Source: Aquipluma nitroreducens
Lineage (GTDB): Bacteria; Bacteroidota; Bacteroidia; Bacteroidales; Prolixibacteraceae
DNA: 64,000 nt
Reading direction: 5' to 3'
NCBI RefSeq assembly: GCF_009689585.1
Contig: NZ_AP018694.1
Coordinates: 5,137,501 to 5,201,500 of the forward strand
Positions 27,850 to 36,532 of this stretch are shown here, piece after piece. The notes below the pieces were generated by a model. It did no database searches and had not been told where the DNA came from. It saw only the letters and a program-made list of their open reading frames with translations. Positions within the stretch are counted from its first letter, which is position 1; each line of letters opens with the position of its first letter. The position numbers and the translations under genes are program-made.

Positions 27850-28501
27850 ACAGATAGCCGATTATCGCGGCGGAGTATTCAATTTCAATTTACAGACCTG
27901 TCTGCAGTGGATGGAAGAACGGGGCAAAATCCTGTTCGGGAACCACTTTTCGATAGTTCCAACGGATATAGAGCTGATCTACAAGCTGCTGGTTTATGCC
28001 ATCGGCGACCAGGGAAATGCAGAAAGGCACGGGATCAACTTGAGAAAAGGTATCCTCTTGTGCGGCCCAATTGGCTGTGGCAAGACCAGCTTATTAAAGC
28101 TCATTAGCTATTTTTGCCCTCGGGATACCCAGTTTTTGGTTAAGCCCACACGGGAGATTAGTTTTGAGTTTGAAAAAGATGGTTATTCCGTGGTTAACCA
28201 GTACAGCAAAGGATCGTTTGTCAGATATGCCAACATGCCTTTCATCCCCAAAGTGTATTGCTTTGATGATTTGGGATTGGAACAAACCCCGAAATATTAC
28301 GGCAATGAATGCAATGTAATGGCCGAAATATTGCTGAATCGCTATGATCTTTTTATTTCAAAACGGATGTTAACACACATCACCACAAACCTTTCTGCAT
28401 CAGAGTTGGAGGAGATCTACGGCAACCGAATCCGTAGCCGGATGCGCGAAATGTTTAATTTGGTGGCCTTTGACAGGGATACAAAGGACAAGCGGGCTTA
28501 G
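27773..28501 (+). CDS. DnaC-like AAA+ ATPase (helicase-loader type)
   Basis: A 242-residue AAA+ protein with Walker A GPIGCGKTS (98-106), Walker B VYCFDDLG (161-168), a sensor-1-like THITTNLS and an arginine-finger region RIRSRMREMF. Size and motif order fit the DnaC/IstB helicase-loader group. No transposase accompanies it, so it is not an IstB. With the upstream initiator-like gene it forms an O/P-like pair that could load the host DnaB helicase on the excised element. Confidence 0.75.
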   Translation: MNENSIKSGPANTVSPSTKITLNPYEQIADYRGGVFNFNLQTCLQWMEERGKILFGNHFSIVPTDIELIYKLLVYAIGDQGNAERHGINLRKGILLCGPIGCGKTSLLKLISYFCPRDTQFLVKPTREISFEFEKDGYSVVNQYSKGSFVRYANMPFIPKVYCFDDLGLEQTPKYYGNECNVMAEILLNRYDLFISKRMLTHITTNLSASELEEIYGNRIRSRMREMFNLVAFDRDTKDKRA

Positions 28502-28567
28502 GGTAAAAGCCATAAAAAGATAAACACCAAATCAGGTATTAGCCGGTGCTTGGTTAGTTGGTTCTGC

Positions 28568-28608
28568 GGCCTGTTCGCGCTTTGGCTCCGCCAGGGCGCG
28601 AACAAGCC
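28568..28608. repeat. GC-rich 13-bp inverted repeat
   Basis: GGCCTGTTCGCGC (28568-28580) pairs with GCGCGAACAAGCC (28596-28608) with one G-T pair. The loop itself contains TGGC/GCCA. It is 67 bases after the DnaC-like stop. No T run follows, so it is not a typical terminator. Confidence 0.65.
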
Positions 28609-29144
28609 TCGATTCAGCATGGAAGAGTGGCCTTGCGGTTCAAAGATCAATCCCTGTCATTTCATGCCTGGATTGACATTTCCCTTCCCGTCCACACTTC
28701 CCCGTTTTTTTCAGGTTTTAAATGAATTTTGAGATTTTAAACTCCTTTTAGCAGGTATTTCCCCTGTACCTCGGCACATTCGCTTCCCTCGCTTTGTCGC
28801 TCCCTTTTCCCCGTTCGTAACCTCACCGGGAACGGTCGCTCTGGTCAGCTCGTTCAGCTCATAAGCCGGGTTGTACCTTCGCGGCAAGAGTAGCCCGATT
28901 TATTCCATTGTGCTGATCCCTCCTCAACTCCATTTCGCCCGCCCGGTTTACTCACAGCCACTTCCCTCCACTACACAAAACCGGATGCGGGTCTCCATTC
29001 TGTCCTGACCGTCAGCTTCATTCCATTTCCGGGCCACACTTGCCTTTCGCCCGCCCACACTCAAAAATTTTGATCAGTCAAGTTTCGTCAAAATCAAAAA
29101 GGAAGCCTAATTTAGCCAGTCTCCCCATATTCCAACCCCGGAAC

Positions 29145-29240
29145 AAATGCAAGACCAAAGCAAGTGTCCCGCTCTTTTAATCATTTTGGTTTCTGTTTCA
29201 ACAAGAAGTTTTCCTGATTCAGCGGGACAGCCTTGCATTT
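29145..29240. repeat. Two-block cruciform-type inverted repeat
   Basis: AAATGCAAG (29145-29153) pairs with CTTGCATTT (29232-29240), and TGTCCCGCT (29165-29173) pairs with AGCGGGACA (29221-29229). The pairing extends outward with CGGA/TCCG. Two separate perfect 9-bp blocks at matched positions are unlikely by chance. The sequence may be a structured RNA or a replication/transfer site. Confidence 0.65.
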
Positions 29241-29441
29241 CCGCCCCAACCGGCTATTGATTGGCTTTCTTTTTCTTTTTTTGACTGTTTTTTCTTTCTC
29301 TTTTCGAAAATAATCTGGCTTTCAAATTAATTCAATTCCAAACAATCCAAATTATTTCCAATCCTAATGCCAATCCAAATTCGGCCAAATCAATTCAAGT
29401 TATATTTCAACTACTTGATTATTAATTAATTTATTAACACT

Positions 29442-29461
29442 AAAAAACACCCCACCTGAAC
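29442..29461 (+). repeat. 20-nt direct repeat, copy 2
   Basis: It is identical to 26407-26426. It lies 46 bases before the first gene of the tra operon, in the same orientation as the first copy, and may coordinate expression of the regulatory and transfer operons. Confidence 0.6.
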
Positions 29462-29506
29462 TCATCTATACAACTGGTTTGATTCCAATCCCTGAGATTT
29501 GCAGCG

Positions 29507-29938
29507 ATGATTTTGAAAATGGATTCCAAAATCCAATTCAAGCCCATCAGCAGTTATCAACTTATAAAACGAAAAAAGATGTTTGGAATCGATCAAATCA
29601 GTTGGGGGCAATTCGTTCAATTCATTGCAGGAGCCCTTATTTTATGGTACCTGTCAATTGTCCTTATTGCGCTTGTCAATAAAAAAAACAATCGGAAAAC
29701 TCTTTTTGAGGACGACCAATTTACTCCGGTTCTTTCAGAAGAGTTGCAACCCATTGCTGTCTCTGCCAAGGATTATCCTTCAGAGCTTATTCCAATCCGG
29801 TTGGCAGAAGCGATTCTCTTACCAGTTTCCTTGTACGAAGAAACCGGGATGGATGATGGATATCCCATCGAGTGCTTTACGAATCACAATCATCCGCAAT
29901 TGCCAAAAATCCTGGAGAACATCCAGTTTCAGTCATAA
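29507..29938 (+). CDS. Single-pass membrane protein at the head of the tra operon
   Basis: 143 residues from the first ATG. The start at 29579 (MFGIDQISWGQ) is more likely and gives 119. One transmembrane helix lies at FIAGALILWYLSIVLIALV, followed by a soluble acidic domain. It has no family I recognise. Its place directly before traE suggests a part of the transfer apparatus, comparable to the small membrane proteins that precede TraE in other Bacteroidota elements. Confidence 0.6.
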   Translation: MILKMDSKIQFKPISSYQLIKRKKMFGIDQISWGQFVQFIAGALILWYLSIVLIALVNKKNNRKTLFEDDQFTPVLSEELQPIAVSAKDYPSELIPIRLAEAILLPVSLYEETGMDDGYPIECFTNHNHPQLPKILENIQFQS

Positions 29939-29977
29939 ATCAATCTCAATTATTAATTCTTAAAAACTCAAAGTTTC

Positions 29978-30292
29978 ATGAAAACAAAAGTTCAGCATTT
30001 TTTCAAAAGGGCAGAAGCACTTGTTGCACTCCTTATCCTTTGTATTTACCAAACGATGGCCCAGTCCGCTGCCGGTATCGACCAGGCTACCGCCGAAGTC
30101 AGTTCTTACATTGACCCAATCTCCAACCTGATCATTGCCATTGGAGCAGTAGTCGGGCTGATTGGCGGAGTCCGTGTATATATTAAGTGGCAAAGTGGAG
30201 ACCAGGATACCCAGAAAGCCATCATGGGTTGGTTTGGCGCCTGTTTGTTCCTGATTTTAGTGGGAGTGGTGATCAAGGCATTCTTTGTCTGA
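29978..30292 (+). CDS. traE: TraE, DUF4134 conjugation membrane protein
   Basis: A 104-residue protein with a signal-like first helix (ending near TMAQS) and two further hydrophobic helices (LIIAIGAVVGLIGGVRVYI; GACLFLILVGVVIKAFFV). The middle sequence WQSGDQDTQKAIMGWFGAC is typical of the DUF4134/TraE family, a VirB2/pilin-like component of Bacteroidota type IV secretion. It overlaps traF by one base (TGATG). Confidence 0.9.
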   Translation: MKTKVQHFFKRAEALVALLILCIYQTMAQSAAGIDQATAEVSSYIDPISNLIIAIGAVVGLIGGVRVYIKWQSGDQDTQKAIMGWFGACLFLILVGVVIKAFFV

Positions 30293-30591
30293 TGCAAGGC
30301 TATCAAGTCAAAAAGGTGGACACCCGGTTGTATATCAAAGGGCTTTCCGGCCCTTTGGTATTCCAGGCACTGTATGGAATCATTGCTACCTTCTTTATGT
30401 TCTCCATACTCTACATTCTGGTCGGGGTTTTTCCTGCCGTTCTGATTGGAGTCCCGGCCTTTTTTGGTTATCTCTACCGGCTAAATACCATCCAGAAAAA
30501 GTACGGTCCGGAAGGATGGGGCAAAAAACAGACCGCCCGGAAACTGCCTCAATTCATTAGCTGCAAACGACGAATCCATCAAATTTCTTAA
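30292..30591 (+). CDS. traF: TraF, DUF4133 (VirB3-like)
   Basis: 99 residues from the ATG that overlaps the traE stop. An upstream start exists but would run inside traE. The product begins MQGYQVKKVDTRLYIKGL and has two adjacent hydrophobic helices at about 22-65. Small size, two helices and a place just before the VirB4-type ATPase are the VirB3 pattern. It is followed two bases later by traG. Confidence 0.88.
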   Translation: MQGYQVKKVDTRLYIKGLSGPLVFQALYGIIATFFMFSILYILVGVFPAVLIGVPAFFGYLYRLNTIQKKYGPEGWGKKQTARKLPQFISCKRRIHQIS

Positions 30592-30593
30592 AA

Positions 30594-33017
30594 ATGAAAA
30601 TCAAGAACCTTGAAAGTATACTTCCAATAATGGGATTTAATGGCGATGTTCAAGTCTCCAATAATCTTGATTTGACCATTGGGTTCCGGCTACAATTGCC
30701 GGAGGTTTTGTCATGCAGTACCGAACAACTGTATATGCTGCACGATACTTTTCAGCGGATGATCAACCTGCTGCCTGCCGGAAGTTTTATCCATAAACAG
30801 GACTTTTTCCTGATCCACGAATTTCATCCAACGGAATCGGAATCAGAAACAACTGGAGCAAGGAAAAGCCTGAATGAATCCTACCTGGAGCACTTTGACG
30901 GACGGCATTATCTCAAACACGACTGCTGTTTTTACATCAGTTTGCTGAATAAAGGTCTTCTGAAAAACTATCTGGAATCCGCTTTGATCTTTTCCCGAAA
31001 AGAACGAAACCTTGAAAAATTGCAGTACGACAAGATCAATGAACTGCGAAGTAACGTGGTGGCCATTTTTAACCAGAATGGAATCGGATGCGATCCTATC
31101 TCAAGAGAAGAAGCCATTGGGGATGACAAGTCATTGGGGCTGATTGAACGTTTTCTGAGCCTCAATTTTACTGAAAACCACCCGGCATTGGGAGGTATCG
31201 ATTTTCGTGACCGGCTGAAAGTGATGGATCAGTTTGTGGAAGTATTGTCCTTAAGTGATTACTCCCACATCCCGGCAGAACTTCGTCCGGCTTCGGAGCA
31301 TCCGCAGACCGGTCTTCCCGTATCGCTGGTTTATCCGGTAAGTTATCACCTGCCGTTTTCGCACATCACCAACCAGTTTATCTACATTCCCGATCAGCAG
31401 GAAATCAAAGGCTTTCTGGAAAGCAGCTACAAAAAGATCTTCAGTTTGTCCAAGTTCTCTTCTGAAAACAAGGTCAATGCCGGGCTGATTGAATCCTTCC
31501 TGGACCAGGTGCAAACTTCAGGAGAAAAGATCGTGAAAACCCATTTTAACGTGGTGCTTTTCGATTCAGCCCTAAAAGATTTGAAGCAACACAAAAGCGA
31601 AACCAGTTCCGCTTTTTCAATGATGAACTGCTTTCCGTATCAGCACACCCACGACCTGCCAATGCTGTTTTTTTCCTGTGTGCCTTTCTCAACACAGCTT
31701 CCGGAAACAGAGCTTTTTATTACCCAGGTTCCACAGGCTTGCTGCCTGACCAACTTCGAAGGGGAACTGAAAAACAGTCAATCGGATTTTACCATCCGGC
31801 TTTCAGACCGTCTGGAAGGCTGTCCGGTAAAGATCGACATCTCGGACGAGCCGATGCACAAGCATTTGATCCATAACCGCAATAAAATCATTATTGGTGG
31901 GTCAGGTTCCGGAAAATCTTTTTTTACCAATCATTTGCTGCGGCAATATTCTGAAAGTGGCAATTGCCACATTGTACTGTTGGACGTAGGTAGAAGTTAT
32001 GAGCTATTGACCATTTATCTGAACGAACGACTCAAAAACCTGGGTGGGGCTATGATGGTAGAGTTTACCACTGAAAACCCGATCTCATTCAATCCTTTTA
32101 TTTTGGAAGGAGAACTGGACATCGAACGCAAACAAACCATCCTGTCAGTGATCTATACCATTTACAAGGAAAACCTTTCAGAGATGGAGAAGGATGTGAT
32201 TGCCCATTCGTTGACAGCCTTTTTTGAATCTGACTCAAACGAACGGTCTTTCAATGGTTATTACGAATTCTGCCAAAACTACATTCCTAATCTTGTTAAA
32301 GAGCAGTCCATCCAGTTCAACAGCAATGAATTCTTTTTTATCCTGAGCAAGTATTTTCGGGGAGGGGAGTATGACTATTTGCTGAACAAGGAAATGGATA
32401 CCGATGTGTTTTTCCACTGCCCGTTTATTGTCTTCGAATTGGATAATATCAAGGATCATGCAACAATCTTTCCGGTTGCTACCCTGATTATCATCGACAT
32501 TTTTATGCAGAAAATGAGACGGTTAAAGGGTGTCCGGAAGGTTCTGTGCATTGAGGAGGCCTGGAAAGCAATTGCAACCCCGCAGATGGCCAGCTACATC
32601 AAATACTTCTACAAGACGATCAGAAAATTCTTTGGAGAAGCGATGGTAGTTACCCAGGAAGTGGACGATGTGATTTCCTCGCCAGTGATCCGCGATGCCA
32701 TCATCAACAACGCCGATACCCGAATATTGCTTGATATGAGCAAGTTCCGGAACAAGTTCCAGAGCATCAGCGACACCCTTGGATTGTCCGACTTCCAGAA
32801 GGACCAGATCCTTTCAATCAACAAAAATTTGCCATCAGGACGAAAGCTTAAGGAAGTCTTTATCGGCCTTGGAAGCTATTCCCAGGTATATGCACTGGAG
32901 GTCAGTAAACCGGAGTACTACTGCTACACCTCTGAACAAAGCGAAAAGGAAATGATCCTGAATAAACTCACTCAGGATCGGGATCAATCCTTTATCGAAA
33001 TTCTCAAATCCATGTAA
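30594..33017 (+). CDS. traG: TraG, VirB4-type conjugation ATPase
   Basis: An 807-residue ATPase that powers assembly of the transfer apparatus. Walker A is GGSGSGKS (435-442). Walker B is VLCIEEAWKAI, near residue 645, with the VirB4-type TQEVDDV following. The N-terminal 400 residues match the TraG N-terminal region (ESILPIMGFNGDVQV). The length fits Bacteroidota TraG. It acts at the inner membrane with TraF and TraE. Confidence 0.93.
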   Translation: MKIKNLESILPIMGFNGDVQVSNNLDLTIGFRLQLPEVLSCSTEQLYMLHDTFQRMINLLPAGSFIHKQDFFLIHEFHPTESESETTGARKSLNESYLEHFDGRHYLKHDCCFYISLLNKGLLKNYLESALIFSRKERNLEKLQYDKINELRSNVVAIFNQNGIGCDPISREEAIGDDKSLGLIERFLSLNFTENHPALGGIDFRDRLKVMDQFVEVLSLSDYSHIPAELRPASEHPQTGLPVSLVYPVSYHLPFSHITNQFIYIPDQQEIKGFLESSYKKIFSLSKFSSENKVNAGLIESFLDQVQTSGEKIVKTHFNVVLFDSALKDLKQHKSETSSAFSMMNCFPYQHTHDLPMLFFSCVPFSTQLPETELFITQVPQACCLTNFEGELKNSQSDFTIRLSDRLEGCPVKIDISDEPMHKHLIHNRNKIIIGGSGSGKSFFTNHLLRQYSESGNCHIVLLDVGRSYELLTIYLNERLKNLGGAMMVEFTTENPISFNPFILEGELDIERKQTILSVIYTIYKENLSEMEKDVIAHSLTAFFESDSNERSFNGYYEFCQNYIPNLVKEQSIQFNSNEFFFILSKYFRGGEYDYLLNKEMDTDVFFHCPFIVFELDNIKDHATIFPVATLIIIDIFMQKMRRLKGVRKVLCIEEAWKAIATPQMASYIKYFYKTIRKFFGEAMVVTQEVDDVISSPVIRDAIINNADTRILLDMSKFRNKFQSISDTLGLSDFQKDQILSINKNLPSGRKLKEVFIGLGSYSQVYALEVSKPEYYCYTSEQSEKEMILNKLTQDRDQSFIEILKSM

Positions 33018-33036
33018 AACATCAACAATTACAACA

Positions 33037-33711
33037 ATGAAAACAATTTTAACAACGAGAACAAAAGCATCATTTTTAATCGTACTGTTTATTGCTTTTT
33101 TCAGCATGGTCATGACTAACAACATCTTTGCCCAGGCCCCGGTGACCGATGTTGGGGCAGGCATTCAACGGGAAGCGCTTTGGGACCAGGAAAAAGGAAT
33201 CCTGTCTGAAATCAACTGGTACAATGTGCTGATCAAAGTGCTGAACGGTGACATCAAAGGGTTAACCTCCGAATTGGTCGGGATTGACCAAAAGAAGCTT
33301 GCAAGCCTTCAGAAAGTTTCCTACCTGATCAAAGATTACAAGCGAATCAGGCAGACCAAGGAGATGCTGGATAAGATTATCTACATCTACACCACCAAGT
33401 TACCTCTGCTGGTTCAGGATGAGAATTTCACAACGAGACAAGCTGCGGTGATTGTCGAATCTTTTGACCTGGTACTGGATGACAGCCGTCAACTGGTCAC
33501 CACCATTTTGAATACCATCGTGGAAGACGACCTGTTTATGATGGACGATAAACAGCGGTACGACACCATCAACGGGATATACAACGAAGTGAAAAAGCAT
33601 TACGGAACTATCTGTTACCTCTATAACAAACTGGCATGGGCTTCTTACCAACGCAGTTTTAATACTGGGCAGATCGAAAAATTCGCCTTTTACTACACGC
33701 TTTACGATTAG
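33037..33711 (+). CDS. traI: TraI-like periplasmic conjugation protein
   Basis: 224 residues. A signal peptide (ending near NIFAQA, residue 32) is followed by a helical soluble domain (SELVGIDQKKLASLQKVSYL). Position after traG and helical content resemble the DUF4141/TraI family, which is VirB5-like. Sequence similarity is recognised only loosely, so the symbol depends mainly on gene order. Confidence 0.65.
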   Translation: MKTILTTRTKASFLIVLFIAFFSMVMTNNIFAQAPVTDVGAGIQREALWDQEKGILSEINWYNVLIKVLNGDIKGLTSELVGIDQKKLASLQKVSYLIKDYKRIRQTKEMLDKIIYIYTTKLPLLVQDENFTTRQAAVIVESFDLVLDDSRQLVTTILNTIVEDDLFMMDDKQRYDTINGIYNEVKKHYGTICYLYNKLAWASYQRSFNTGQIEKFAFYYTLYD

Positions 33712-33763
33712 TATTAAAACAACAATCGAAACAACAGGAACAATCGAAACAAAATTAAGACCC

Positions 33764-34477
33764 ATGAAAGCAATACTTTTCATACTTATCTTTCCCTTGG
33801 CAGCAATGCTGCCGGGGAAGGAACTGAAAGCCCAGGTTTTTGACATCAAGTCATGGAATGGCACTTATCCTGAAATGGAAGGAACCTATCCACTTTCCTT
33901 TATTGCCTTCAAAGGCAGCCTGATCCCCATCCCTCATGTTTTTATCCGCACCTGGCCTACCCACTATTATATAGAAGTAATAGCGGAACCGGTCTATGAT
34001 ACTGAAGGTTATGTTGGATTGCTGAAAGTCAACTTGCTGAAACTTGCTGAACGGTTATTTGAAAAGTCACAGATGAAAGGCAGGCACGAGGAGACGGAGC
34101 AAATCAAAAACAATACAGAAACCCAGCGGGACATTGAAAAGAAGATCTTCGATGCCAATTCCGATCAGTTGCCCGATGTGTACAGTATAGCTTCAGGTTT
34201 TATCCGGCTTTACATCAGCATTGACAACCTGGATAAACTGCCCAACTGCAAATGGCTAAGACAAACCTACCAGAAAGAGGCCGATGAACTGCTTACACGG
34301 TTTATTTCAGTCAACCTGTTTCTGACCGACCATGGCAAAAAGCTGGAAGCCTTTGACGAAATCCGTTGCGAACTAAACAAGCAAATCGGCGAGACGGACT
34401 ATACCTACCGAAAGGTACTACACCTTCAGGCATTCAACAACAATGTGCCTCCGTCCTATACTTTCCTGAAGGATTAA
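33764..34477 (+). CDS. Secreted hypothetical protein in the tra operon
   Basis: 237 residues. The signal peptide ends near ELKAQ (residue 22). The mature part has a helix-rich, charged stretch (about 85-135) and no motif I recognise. It stands between TraI and TraJ, where standard CTnDOT-type elements usually have no gene, so it is a lineage-specific addition to the transfer machine or a second VirB5-like subunit. Confidence 0.6.
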   Translation: MKAILFILIFPLAAMLPGKELKAQVFDIKSWNGTYPEMEGTYPLSFIAFKGSLIPIPHVFIRTWPTHYYIEVIAEPVYDTEGYVGLLKVNLLKLAERLFEKSQMKGRHEETEQIKNNTETQRDIEKKIFDANSDQLPDVYSIASGFIRLYISIDNLDKLPNCKWLRQTYQKEADELLTRFISVNLFLTDHGKKLEAFDEIRCELNKQIGETDYTYRKVLHLQAFNNNVPPSYTFLKD

Positions 34478-34516
34478 CAATTAATCCTTGAACATTAACC
34501 ATTTAAAACTTGATAC

Positions 34517-35467
34517 ATGCTTTTACAAGTAATGAGTACCCAAAGCTTTTTCCAATTTACCGATGTATTGGTTCGCGGGGGCCTGGACAATTCCCAGTTG
34601 CTGGTCAACATGGCTCGCGCCATTGGTGGTATTGCCGCCTTTCTGTATATCTCCAAACGCATCTATGAACAGTTGATTGCTGATAATCCTATCTCTCTTT
34701 TACCCTTGCTTCGGCCATTTGCCCTGGTGTTGGTGATTACCTTTTGGGCTCCCTTTGTTCAACTACTGATGGTTCCAACCAAAGGGCTGACCAAACTCTC
34801 CGAAGCCATCTATGCCGACAAAAAGCACATTGTTGCAGCCAAACTCGAAGAAAAGCAGGATGCGATCCTGGCGGTCGATTTACCTTCCTTTCAGGAAAAC
34901 GAGGAGAAAGAAGCCTCCTTGTGGGATAAAGGCGTCAATCTGCTTTTGACTACTTACAACATCGTTTCCGGAAGGGCATTGCAGCACCAGATCAACTTCT
35001 ACTTCATGGATAGTGTCAGGCAGCTTTTGGAATCTTTTTTTGAGGCGCTGGTTTACCTGATCGCTTTCCTGCGAACCGTCTTTTGTGTGCTGCTGATCAT
35101 CTTCGGACCGCTGGTGTTTGCCGTCTCCATATTCGATGGCTTTCAGGAGAACTACCTGCAATGGATTGCCCGGTTCGTCAATGTGAACCTGTATCTGCCC
35201 ATTGCATTGATTGTCCTTTCCTTGGTTCAGGAAGTGCTGATTTATGTACTTGATGCCGAGATTGCTGCCACCAAAGCCTCGTTGATCTACCAGCCTTCGC
35301 TGTACTACGTTTCCAACATGGTTGTGCCGGTGTGTGGCATTGTGGGATTGGTAATGGTACCCAAAATCGCTTCATGGATTGTCAGCGCATCGGGCACCGG
35401 AAGTGGCGGAGGACGGATGGTGAAAACTGCGGCCATGATGATGATCACCAAGGGGGCCATGAAATAA
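34517..35467 (+). CDS. traJ: TraJ, VirB6-like polytopic membrane protein
   Basis: 316 residues with at least five hydrophobic segments (FALVLVITFWAPFVQLLMV; LRTVFCVLLIIFGPLVFAV; VNLYLPIALIVLSLVQEVL; MVVPVCGIVGLVMV). The C-terminus is Gly- and Met-rich (SGTGSGGGRMVK). This is the Bacteroidota TraJ pattern, a VirB6-type inner-membrane channel component. Confidence 0.88.
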   Translation: MLLQVMSTQSFFQFTDVLVRGGLDNSQLLVNMARAIGGIAAFLYISKRIYEQLIADNPISLLPLLRPFALVLVITFWAPFVQLLMVPTKGLTKLSEAIYADKKHIVAAKLEEKQDAILAVDLPSFQENEEKEASLWDKGVNLLLTTYNIVSGRALQHQINFYFMDSVRQLLESFFEALVYLIAFLRTVFCVLLIIFGPLVFAVSIFDGFQENYLQWIARFVNVNLYLPIALIVLSLVQEVLIYVLDAEIAATKASLIYQPSLYYVSNMVVPVCGIVGLVMVPKIASWIVSASGTGSGGGRMVKTAAMMMITKGAMK

Positions 35468-35533
35468 TCCGATGGAAATATCAATAATGAATCTCCAATC
35501 ATCAGTAATCAATTATAAATAATCAATCAAAAG

Positions 35534-36160
35534 ATGAATAAGATTTTTGATATCCAGCGTAAATTCCGGTTTACTGTTTATATCCTTTTGGCCGTCAGCC
35601 TGCTGATGACCGGATTCAGCACCTTTGTTTTCACCCGTTCCATCGGGCTGGTTGAGCGTTCCCGTCAGAAAATCTATGTTCTGGACAACGGCAAATCCCT
35701 TTTACTGGCCCTTCGTGCCGACATCACAAACAACCGGCCTTCCGAAGCCAAAGACCATGTAAAGCGCTTTCATGAGCTGTTTTTTACGATGGAGCCCGAC
35801 AAGCAGTACATAGAAAACAATGCCCGGGAAGCACTCTATCTGGCTGACGGTTCGGCCATGAAACAGTACCAGTCCTACAAGGAGAACAACGTCTATAACC
35901 AGATCATTGCTTCCGATATCAGCATGACACTTACAACCGATTCGGTGCAGATCGACTTTTCGGCCTACCCTTACCAGTTCCGGTTTTTCGGACGCCAGAA
36001 GATTGTCCGCAAATCCAATATCACCATCCGCAACCTGGAAACATCCGGGCGGTTAAGGAACATCTCCCGGACTGACAATAACCCGCACGGGTTTATGATC
36101 GAAGATTGGCTGATAACCGACAACAAAGATTTGGAAACGATGAAGCGCAAGTCCTTTTAA
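35534..36160 (+). CDS. traK: TraK, VirB8-like
   Basis: 208 residues: a short cytoplasmic start (MNKIFDIQRKFRFTVYIL), one transmembrane helix (about 15-36) and a periplasmic domain ending in EDWLITDNKDLETMKRKS. This matches TraK of Bacteroidota transfer systems, a VirB8-type assembly factor. It is followed by traL with a gap of 18 bases. Confidence 0.88.
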   Translation: MNKIFDIQRKFRFTVYILLAVSLLMTGFSTFVFTRSIGLVERSRQKIYVLDNGKSLLLALRADITNNRPSEAKDHVKRFHELFFTMEPDKQYIENNAREALYLADGSAMKQYQSYKENNVYNQIIASDISMTLTTDSVQIDFSAYPYQFRFFGRQKIVRKSNITIRNLETSGRLRNISRTDNNPHGFMIEDWLITDNKDLETMKRKSF

Positions 36161-36178
36161 TTCTAAAAAACAACGATT

Positions 36179-36532
36179 ATGAATACAGAAAATAAACACT
36201 CCAAAAACCTTGTGACCCGAATCAATGAAGCCATCCGGTTTAATGAATGGATCAACCGGCTGGACCAGAAGGATCAAAAACTCGATCCGGCCAAACGGAA
36301 GAAAAAGTGGACCATCATCTTGGGTGCATCATTCCTGTTGTATCTGATTTCGTTCTTTGTTTTCCCAAAACCGGCAATCACCTATGAACCCATTCAACCG
36401 GTCAGTGAAGGAAACCCGGATATAGCGAATACATTGAAACGCAAAAAATCCCTCTCCTTCGAAATGCCCGTTGACTCGTTTGAAACCATTCTAAAACAAG
36501 AAATACATGAAAGCATACCTGAAAAGAAATAA
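36179..36532 (+). CDS. traL: TraL, DUF3989 membrane protein
   Basis: 117 residues. A basic N-terminus (LDPAKRKKKW) precedes one helix (TIILGASFLLYLISFFVF), then a short periplasmic tail. Size, topology and place between traK and traM fit DUF3989/TraL. It overlaps traM by 26 bases. Confidence 0.82.
   Translation: MNTENKHSKNLVTRINEAIRFNEWINRLDQKDQKLDPAKRKKKWTIILGASFLLYLISFFVFPKPAITYEPIQPVSEGNPDIANTLKRKKSLSFEMPVDSFETILKQEIHESIPEKK

Larger units (their letters stand above)
28502..29506. other. 1-kb structured non-coding region before the tra operon
   Basis: No credible gene is found in either strand. The left half (to about 29080) is C/T-rich. It contains two strong inverted repeats (28568-28608 and 29145-29240). 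Then come a pyrimidine-rich stretch and an AT-rich segment with CCA-led short repeats at about 10-base spacing (29338, 29347, 29358, 29370, 29385). The shared 20-nt repeat stands at the right end. It may hold the origin of replication and the tra promoter. Confidence 0.55.

Noticed and set aside
27773-28501. IstB of an IS21-type element
   Set aside because: There is no adjacent IstA transposase or terminal repeat. The partner gene is initiator-like.
28550-28732. 60-residue frame in the non-coding region
   Set aside because: It runs over the GC-rich inverted repeat, has no family resemblance and no consistent neighbour.
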